From positions 558,001 through 622,000 of the forward strand of contig NZ_JBFUPW010000001.1 of assembly GCF_041360795.1 (NCBI RefSeq): a stretch of DNA of 64,000 bases, in the 5' to 3' direction. The DNA comes from Arthrobacter_E sp041360795 (GTDB taxonomy: Bacteria; Actinomycetota; Actinomycetes; Actinomycetales; Micrococcaceae). How positions within the stretch are numbered: position 1 is the stretch's first letter; every line of letters starts with the position of its first letter. The notes under the pieces were generated by a model, which made no database searches, was not told where the DNA came from, and saw nothing but the letters and a program-made list of their open reading frames with translations. A program made the position numbers and the translations under genes. This document shows positions 57,870 to 64,000 of this stretch, piece by piece.

Positions 57870-60800
57870 ATGGTTCGCGTGACGGAAGAGATCTCAGGAA
57901 GGCGGGCCGCGGGTGCCCGTGGCGCACGCCCCACGTTGCTGCCGCCACTGCAAGTGGCGGGTGTTCAGCCGAGGCTGAGTGCGGACCAGCAGGCGGTGGT
58001 CGATCTCCCGCAGGGGAGCGGACCCGTGATCCTGTGGGGCGCGCCCGGAACCGGGAAATCGACCGCCCTGGTGGAAGCCGCCGTGCGACGGGTGGACGCC
58101 GGTGAGGTGGACCCGGAGCGTGTCCTCGTCCTGGCGCCGAGCCGAGTGGCGGCCACCCGTCTGCGGGACTCCCTGACAGCCCGGCTGGGCAGGAGTCTCG
58201 GCACCACTCCGGCGCGGAGCTGGGCCGCGTACGCCTTCGACGTGATCCGCCGTGCCCACGCCGAAGGGGCGATCGCTCTGGACGGACCGCCCCGCCTGCT
58301 GTCCGGGCCCGAACAGGACCAGGTGATCAAGGAACTGCTGGACGGTGCGCGGGAGACCCCCGGCACCGGCATCGCGTGGCCCCGAGACCTGGAAGCCGCC
58401 TTGCCCACCCGTGGTTTCCGTCAGGAGGTCCGGGAGCTTTTCGATCGCCTCATCGAGCACGACGGCGGCGCGGAGGATCTGGAAGAGCTCGCCGAGGCGG
58501 TGGGGCGCCCGGAATGGCTGGCCGCAGCACGCTTCTACCGTGAGTACCGGGACGTGATGGACTTGCGGAACGCCGGGGCCTTCGACCCCGCGGGCATCAT
58601 CTCCGCCGCGCGATCGGTGTTCGCCGGGGCGCCGGAGTTCCTGGCCGCGGAGAGGGATCGCCTGCAGCTGATCCTGGTGGATGATCTGCACGAGTCCAAC
58701 CGCTCGGTGTACGAGCTCTTCCTTGATGTGGCCCACGGGAAGGACGTCATCGCGACGGTCTGCCCGGACACGGCGGTCCAGGGATTCCGCGGAGCCCGCC
58801 CGGACCTGGTGTCCCGGGTCGCGGAGGAACTCGGAGCGGGCGGGCCCAGTGCGGACGGGGCCAGTGCGGCCGGGGCCGGCACGGAGGAGCGGGCCGTCCT
58901 GAACCTGGAGCTCACCACCTCGCATCGGCTGACCCCGCCCCTGGCCGAGGTGTACCGGCGTGCTGCCGCCCGAGTGCCCCGAGGCGCGGACGCCTCATGG
59001 GCGCGCACGTTGGAAACCACAGCGGCGCACACGGTTCAAGAAGGGGATGGCAGTGCCGTCGTGCCTGAGAATGCCGGACGGAAGGCATCCGTCACCGGTG
59101 CGGTGTTCCGCGGAAGTGGGCACGAACTGCGGTTCCTGGCCTCGGAGATCAAGTCCGAACACCTCAAGGGGAAGAAGAGCCTCGAGGACCTCGCCGTGGT
59201 GGTCCGCAACGGTGCGGAAGTCTCACGGGTGCAGCGCTTCCTCCTGGCCCAGGGGATCCCCGTGCGGGTGTCTCTCGGGGAGACGGCCGTCCGCGACGAA
59301 TTCGCGGTGCGCCCTCTGCTGGACGTTCTGGGCGTGGTCCTGGGACAGCTCGTCCTGGACCCTGAACGAGCCGTGGAGCTCCTGTCCTCGCGGGTCGGTG
59401 GGGCCTCGAGTCTGGACATCCGGCGCCTGCGGCAGCGTTTGCGTCATGAAGAACTGACCGCAGGCGGGACCCGGGGCAGCGATGAGCTGCTGGTGGAGGC
59501 TCTGGAGGATCCGGGCTGGCTGGAGACGATGGGCATCGTGGCCCGTCATGCCCTCAGGGTCGCCAGGATGCTCGCGGACGGCAGGAAAGCGGCGCAGGAG
59601 CAGGCGGCCAACGGTGAGACCGTGCTGTGGGCCATCTGGAAGGCCTCCCGCCTTGCCGATCCCTGGGCCGAGACCGCCCTTGAATCCGGCACGGCCGGCG
59701 CACGCGCTGATCGCGATCTGGATGCCGTGATGGCTCTGTTCGAAAGCGCGGAGCGCTTCGCCACCCAGTTCCCCGGGTCGGGTGCGGCGCAGTTCTACGA
59801 CTACCTGACCGCGCAGGAACTGCCCATGGACACGCTCACCGCCCGCCCGCCGGTGGAGGAAGCGGTGGAAGTCCTGACTCCGGCCGGCGCCGCGGGACGC
59901 GAGTGGCCGGTGGTCTTCATCGCGGGTCTCCAGGAGGGGACCTGGCCCAACACCAGGCTGCGCGGTGAGCTCCTGGGCAACACCTTGCTCGCCGACGCGA
60001 TGGAACACGGTCCCGGGGTCGCCTTGCAGCAGGGCCCCGGCGAGCGGCTTCGTGCCATCCGCACCGATGAGCTCCGGACCTTCGTGGCGGCACTCAGCAG
60101 GGCCTCCGAACGGCTCGTGCTGACCGCGGTGGAGGACGAGGAATCGCGCTCTTCGGCGTTCCTGGAGCTGGCGGTTCCCGGTGCGTCGGACGAGGTGGGG
60201 ACTCAAGCCATCCGTTCCCTGGATCTCCGCTCACTGGTCGCCGAGCTGCGGCGCACGGCGGAGGAAGAGCATGCGAAAACTCAGGGCAGAGTGCCCGAGG
60301 ACACGGATCGTCAGGGCGGGCACACCGCCGTCGCGCAGGATGCAGCCCAGGTACTCGCGCTCCTCGCGCGGCACGACGTCCCGGGGGCGCACCCCGCGCA
60401 GTGGTGGGGCCTGTCCCCGGCCAGTACCGAGGACGATCTCGTTCCGGATGGCGGCACCGTCGTGGTCTCGCCGTCGAAAGTGGAGAAGGCCACTAAATCG
60501 CCGCTTGAGTGGTTCGTCCCGGCCGCCGGGGGTGAAGCCCACACCGACTTCGCCAGGAGCCTGGGAACTCTCATCCACGCCATCGCCGCGGAGCTTCCGG
60601 AAGCCACCCTTGACGAGTACCGGGAGCTGCTGGACCACCGCTGGCCGGAACTCGGGCTGCCGGAAGGCTGGGAGAACGACGCCCTTCGCCGACGCGCGGA
60701 TCAGATGCTCTTCAAGCTCGCCAGTTACATCGCATCTTTGAAGGGCACAGGAGCCAACGGCGGGGGACGGTCCCTCGCGGCGGTGGAGATCGATTTCACC

Positions 60801-61337
60801 GTGGACCTGGAGGAGCCGCTGGAGTTCGTGCCGGAAGGGGAGACCGCGGCCAGAACGCTGCATACCAGGATCCGGGGCCAGATCGACCGCTTGGAGGTGG
60901 ACTCACGGGGCGGCGCCTACGTGGTCGACCTGAAGACCGGCAAGTCCAAACCGCGGAAGGAGGACATCATTCAGCACGCCCAGCTCGGCACCTATCAGGC
61001 GGCCATCAACGCAGGCGCGTTCGAAGCGGGCGCCGTCCAGGATGCCTCCGCCACGGGCCAGGGGACCGGTGTGAACCGGGTGGTTCCGCCCATCTCCCGG
61101 AGCGGCGGCGCGGCGCTGGTCCAGCTCGGTGACACCACCAAGGGATTCACCGAACAGCAGCAACCGGAGCTGGGTCCGGACGACGGATGGGCGATGGATC
61201 TCGTCCACCAGGCGGCCATCGCCATGGCCGGTCACGCATTCGAAGCCCGGCACGATTCGGCGGGGACGCCCTTCGGCGGCTGCAAGACCCCTGAGGTCTG
61301 CCCGCTGTGCCACTCGGGAAGGCAGGTCACGGAATGA
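57870..61337 (+). CDS. adnA: AdnA-like helicase-nuclease subunit
   Basis: About 1155 residues. The N-terminal UvrD-like motor has Walker A GAPGTGKS (57-64), LILVDDLHESN and CPDTAVQGFRGARPD. Motif VI-like VAALSRASERLVLTAVED follows. The C-terminal RecB-type nuclease has GTLIHAI, GQIDRLE and VVDLKTGKS. The last residues hold C-x5-C-x2-C (GGCKTPEVCPLC), part of a [4Fe-4S] set, but the expected upstream Cys is Ser (TKSPLEWF). It is the partner of AdnB in double-strand break end resection. Start uncertain: ATG 57849, ATG 57870 or GTG 57879. Confidence 0.88.
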   Translation: MVRVTEEISGRRAAGARGARPTLLPPLQVAGVQPRLSADQQAVVDLPQGSGPVILWGAPGTGKSTALVEAAVRRVDAGEVDPERVLVLAPSRVAATRLRDSLTARLGRSLGTTPARSWAAYAFDVIRRAHAEGAIALDGPPRLLSGPEQDQVIKELLDGARETPGTGIAWPRDLEAALPTRGFRQEVRELFDRLIEHDGGAEDLEELAEAVGRPEWLAAARFYREYRDVMDLRNAGAFDPAGIISAARSVFAGAPEFLAAERDRLQLILVDDLHESNRSVYELFLDVAHGKDVIATVCPDTAVQGFRGARPDLVSRVAEELGAGGPSADGASAAGAGTEERAVLNLELTTSHRLTPPLAEVYRRAAARVPRGADASWARTLETTAAHTVQEGDGSAVVPENAGRKASVTGAVFRGSGHELRFLASEIKSEHLKGKKSLEDLAVVVRNGAEVSRVQRFLLAQGIPVRVSLGETAVRDEFAVRPLLDVLGVVLGQLVLDPERAVELLSSRVGGASSLDIRRLRQRLRHEELTAGGTRGSDELLVEALEDPGWLETMGIVARHALRVARMLADGRKAAQEQAANGETVLWAIWKASRLADPWAETALESGTAGARADRDLDAVMALFESAERFATQFPGSGAAQFYDYLTAQELPMDTLTARPPVEEAVEVLTPAGAAGREWPVVFIAGLQEGTWPNTRLRGELLGNTLLADAMEHGPGVALQQGPGERLRAIRTDELRTFVAALSRASERLVLTAVEDEESRSSAFLELAVPGASDEVGTQAIRSLDLRSLVAELRRTAEEEHAKTQGRVPEDTDRQGGHTAVAQDAAQVLALLARHDVPGAHPAQWWGLSPASTEDDLVPDGGTVVVSPSKVEKATKSPLEWFVPAAGGEAHTDFARSLGTLIHAIAAELPEATLDEYRELLDHRWPELGLPEGWENDALRRRADQMLFKLASYIASLKGTGANGGGRSLAAVEIDFTVDLEEPLEFVPEGETAARTLHTRIRGQIDRLEVDSRGGAYVVDLKTGKSKPRKEDIIQHAQLGTYQAAINAGAFEAGAVQDASATGQGTGVNRVVPPISRSGGAALVQLGDTTKGFTEQQQPELGPDDGWAMDLVHQAAIAMAGHAFEARHDSAGTPFGGCKTPEVCPLCHSGRQVTE

Positions 61338-64000
61338 CCGAAACGACGTCGGCGATCATCTCGCCGGAGGACCTGGCCGCGCTGCTCGGCGGCAACACTC
61401 CCACGGAGGAGCAGTCCCGCATCATCTCTGCGCCCCTCGAGCCACTGCTGGTGATCGCGGGCGCGGGGTCGGGCAAGACCGCCACGATGACCGACCGGGT
61501 GGTGTGGCTCGTCGCCAACGGCCTGGTCCGTCCCGAAGAGGTCCTCGGAGTCACGTTCACCCGCAAGGCGGCGGGTGAACTCGCCCATCGGGTCCGGAAG
61601 GCACTCCAGCAGTTCGCCCAGGTCAATCAGCGGCTCGGAATCGCACCGGTGGAACTGGCCGTGGACGAGCTGCATGAACCACGCGTCTCCACCTACCACT
61701 CGTACGCGAATTCACTCGTCTCCGACTTCGGCCTGCGCCTCGGCATTGAACGCGACGTCACCCTCATGGGACCGGCCCAGGCCTGGCAGCTCGCCAGCCA
61801 GGTGGTGGAAAGCTACGACGGCCCGATGGAATACGTCGAGGCCGCAAAGTCGAGCCTGGTCAACGGGGTTCTGAAACTCGCAGGCGAGTGCGCGGAGCAC
61901 CTCCGGCCCGCGGTGCCCGGCGCGCTGGCCGGCTCCTCGCAGCGTCTCAGCGTGGAGGAGTGGGTCGCGGATCTGCTCTCGCACTACGAAGCACTGCCTC
62001 CCAAGGTGACCGGACGGGCTGCCGACACCGCGGCGAGGGCGCTCCAGACGAAGTTCCGCACCCGGGTGGCCCTGGCCCGCATGGTGGGCCGTTACGCGGA
62101 GGCCAAGCGGCAGCGCGGCCTTCTGGACTACGGCGATCTCGTGGCCCTCGCCGCGACGATCGCCCAGGATGTCCCGCAGGCCCGGCAGCTGGAGCGGGAC
62201 CGCAGCAAGGTCGTCATCCTGGATGAGTTCCAGGACACCTCACATGCCCAGATGGTCCTGTTCTCGGAACTGTTCGGGGACGGTCACGCGGTCACCGCCG
62301 TCGGCGATCCGAATCAGTCGATCTACGGCTTCCGCGGCGCCTCCGCGGGCCAACTCTTCCGCTTCACCGAGGCGTTCCCTCGACGGCGGCCCGACGGCGG
62401 TCTGGAACCGTCCGGGACGGCATACCTCACCACCGCCTGGCGCAACGGCGAACGGATCCTGGAAGTAGCGAACCGTGTTGCCGGGCCGCTCTCGTCCGGT
62501 GCTCTCTCATCCGGTTCCGGGACCGAGAGTGTCCCCGAACTCAGGCCTCGCCCGGGAGCGCCGGCAGGCACCGTCGTCCTGGCGCGCTTCACGGACCAGT
62601 ACCGTGAGGCCGCGGCGCTCGCCGACGATGTGCTCTCCCTCCGGGCTTCCGGCCAGCCTGCCCGCACGATGGCGGTGCTGTGTCGCAAACGGTCGCAGAT
62701 GCTGCCGGTCCAGGATGCTCTGGAGCTTCGCGGGATCCCGTATGAGGTCATCGGCCTGGGTGGATTGCTGGAGACCCCGGAGATCATGGACCTCACGGCA
62801 ACCCTCCACGTTTTGGCTGATCCTGGTCGGTCGGACAAGTTGATGCGTCTGATGGCGGGCGCCCGCTGGAGGATCGGACCCGCGGATCTCATGACGCTTC
62901 AGGAATGGTCATCCCAGCTGGCCCGTCGCCGGTCCGCCCGGATCCGGGAGGACGCCGAGGAGCCGGATGACGACAGCGCACTGACCCCTGACCCGGTGGA
63001 CGACTCCAGCCTGATCGAGGGACTCGACTTCCTGCCCAAACCCGGCTGGGTGTCGCCGGCAGGGCGCTCACTCAGTCCGCTCGGTCAGCAGAGGCTCGAA
63101 CGGCTCTCCGAAGAGCTCCGCCGGCTCCGCGGCCATCTGGGCCATGAACTGGTGGATCTGATCGCCGAAGTCGAACGGGCGATGCTCCTGGACATCGAAG
63201 TGGAAGCGCGTGCCGGGCGGAGCCTGCATTCCGCGCGCCGGAACCTGGAAGCCTTCACGGACCAGGTGCTCCAATTCAACCGCAGCAACGAACGGGTGGA
63301 CCTGCTCGCCTTCCTCTCCTGGCTCGAAGCCGCGGCGCGGGAGGAGAACGGCCTGGCGGCGGCGCCCCCGGAACCCGATCCCGAGGCCGTGCAGATCCTG
63401 ACCGTGCACGCGTCCAAGGGTCTGGAATGGGACGCCGTGTTCGTGCCGGGCCTCAACACCAAGGACTTCCCCTCGGAGCGGGCTGCGCACTGGGACATCG
63501 AGATCGACACCCTGCCGTGGCCATTGCGCGGCGATCATGCGAGTCTGCCCCTATGGGACACCACGGAGGTGGGCCAGGCCGAATGGACCCGCAGCGCGAA
63601 GGTGTTCGCTGAAGAAGCGAAGGCGCATGCGGTCCGCGAGGAGCGGCGGCTCGCTTATGTCGCGTACACCCGGGCGAAGGACCTGCTCTGGGTGTCCAGT
63701 CATGCCTACGCCACGGCCGGGGCTCTCCGGCCGATGTCGGACTTCCTGGCAGAGCTGCTGCCCCTGGCCGAGGACGACGAGTTCGCTGAAGTCCAGCTTC
63801 ACGGCCTCAGCGTCGGGGAAGAGGACATCCCGGACACGAATCCCTTGACCGCACAGACCCGGCGCTCGCCCTGGCCGTATGACCCCTTGGAAGGCCCCCT
63901 CGACGGCGACACCGGGCAGCGCAGGAGCCTGGTGCCCGGGCGCCGTGCAGCTCTTGAAGCGTCCGCACACGCCGTACTCGCTACGCTGGAGCTGGAGCTG
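61334..64000 (+). CDS. adnB: AdnB-like helicase-nuclease subunit (3' end outside window)
   Basis: The frame is open for 889 codons to the window edge. The UvrD motor is complete: Walker A AGAGSGKT (42-49), VTFTRKAAGEL, VVILDEFQDTSHAQ, VGDPNQSIYGFRGA, TVHASKGLEWDAVF and YVAYTRAKDLLWV. The conserved motor motifs are intact, as expected for the driving subunit. The C-terminal nuclease domain lies beyond the window. ATG overlaps the adnA stop (ATGA), so the two subunits are translationally coupled. Confidence 0.92.
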   Translation, partial: MTETTSAIISPEDLAALLGGNTPTEEQSRIISAPLEPLLVIAGAGSGKTATMTDRVVWLVANGLVRPEEVLGVTFTRKAAGELAHRVRKALQQFAQVNQRLGIAPVELAVDELHEPRVSTYHSYANSLVSDFGLRLGIERDVTLMGPAQAWQLASQVVESYDGPMEYVEAAKSSLVNGVLKLAGECAEHLRPAVPGALAGSSQRLSVEEWVADLLSHYEALPPKVTGRAADTAARALQTKFRTRVALARMVGRYAEAKRQRGLLDYGDLVALAATIAQDVPQARQLERDRSKVVILDEFQDTSHAQMVLFSELFGDGHAVTAVGDPNQSIYGFRGASAGQLFRFTEAFPRRRPDGGLEPSGTAYLTTAWRNGERILEVANRVAGPLSSGALSSGSGTESVPELRPRPGAPAGTVVLARFTDQYREAAALADDVLSLRASGQPARTMAVLCRKRSQMLPVQDALELRGIPYEVIGLGGLLETPEIMDLTATLHVLADPGRSDKLMRLMAGARWRIGPADLMTLQEWSSQLARRRSARIREDAEEPDDDSALTPDPVDDSSLIEGLDFLPKPGWVSPAGRSLSPLGQQRLERLSEELRRLRGHLGHELVDLIAEVERAMLLDIEVEARAGRSLHSARRNLEAFTDQVLQFNRSNERVDLLAFLSWLEAAAREENGLAAAPPEPDPEAVQILTVHASKGLEWDAVFVPGLNTKDFPSERAAHWDIEIDTLPWPLRGDHASLPLWDTTEVGQAEWTRSAKVFAEEAKAHAVREERRLAYVAYTRAKDLLWVSSHAYATAGALRPMSDFLAELLPLAEDDEFAEVQLHGLSVGEEDIPDTNPLTAQTRRSPWPYDPLEGPLDGDTGQRRSLVPGRRAALEASAHAVLATLELEL

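Overview
This 64 kb window is high-GC chromosomal DNA from an actinobacterium, almost certainly of the Micrococcaceae (Arthrobacter sensu lato). The evidence is the gluABCD glutamate uptake operon, the sigE-tatB-mrp-DUF1003-MgtE_N neighbourhood, DUF3117 and DUF3107 proteins, MoeZ, an adnAB helicase-nuclease pair and a coproporphyrin-dependent haem pathway. No tRNA, rRNA, CRISPR array, insertion sequence or phage gene was seen. The segment reads as core chromosome with a few lineage-specific insertions.

Layout. 1-6.2 kb: 3' end of citrate synthase, galE, a TetR regulator, two poorly known proteins, and divergent dapD/dapE for lysine and peptidoglycan precursors. 6.2-9.6 kb: the gluABCD ABC operon on the minus strand. 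9.7-12.5 kb: a LOG-family hydrolase, a DivIVA-domain membrane protein, a polytopic PIG-V-like protein and the 56-residue DUF3117 protein. 12.5-18.7 kb: O-methyltransferase, sigE, tatB, mrp, DUF1003, an MgtE_N/CBS protein and a YflT-like stress protein. 18.8-25.7 kb: aminopeptidase P, a PHP phosphoesterase, an orphan DNA methyltransferase behind a DEAD-box helicase, and an RNB ribonuclease. 25.8-28.3 kb: three tandem DUF805 membrane proteins with Gln/Pro/Tyr-rich N-termini. 28.4-31.5 kb: thiamine genes, thiE on one strand and a TPP riboswitch followed by thiO-thiS-thiG on the other. 31.5-34.4 kb: a small membrane protein, DUF3107, a TetR regulator and moeZ. 34.4-51 kb: haem biosynthesis. 51-57.9 kb: a GH3 lipoprotein, a LysE/Lrp pair, a second polar amino-acid ABC operon, a DEDDh exonuclease and an alkyltransferase-like protein. 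57.9-64 kb: adnA and the first 889 codons of adnB, which runs off the window.

The haem genes form a complete route from glutamyl-tRNA to haem b: hemA, hemL, hemB, hemC, hemD, hemE, then cgoX (hemY), chdC (hemQ) and cpfC (hemH). hemL is cut off from the others by about 6 kb holding an orphan polytopic membrane protein, a flavin-dependent monooxygenase-like gene and a LysR/MHS-transporter/3-hydroxybutyrate-dehydrogenase module. The hemA-hemE divergent gap carries a perfect 21-bp palindrome that looks like an operator.

A striking window-wide pattern is that about twenty genes have a TANNNT-like -10 box ending exactly 6 or 7 nt before their ATG/GTG, with no Shine-Dalgarno sequence. This implies leaderless mRNAs and was used to fix many starts. 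Most convergent gene pairs are separated by long, near-perfect hairpins that should terminate in both directions.
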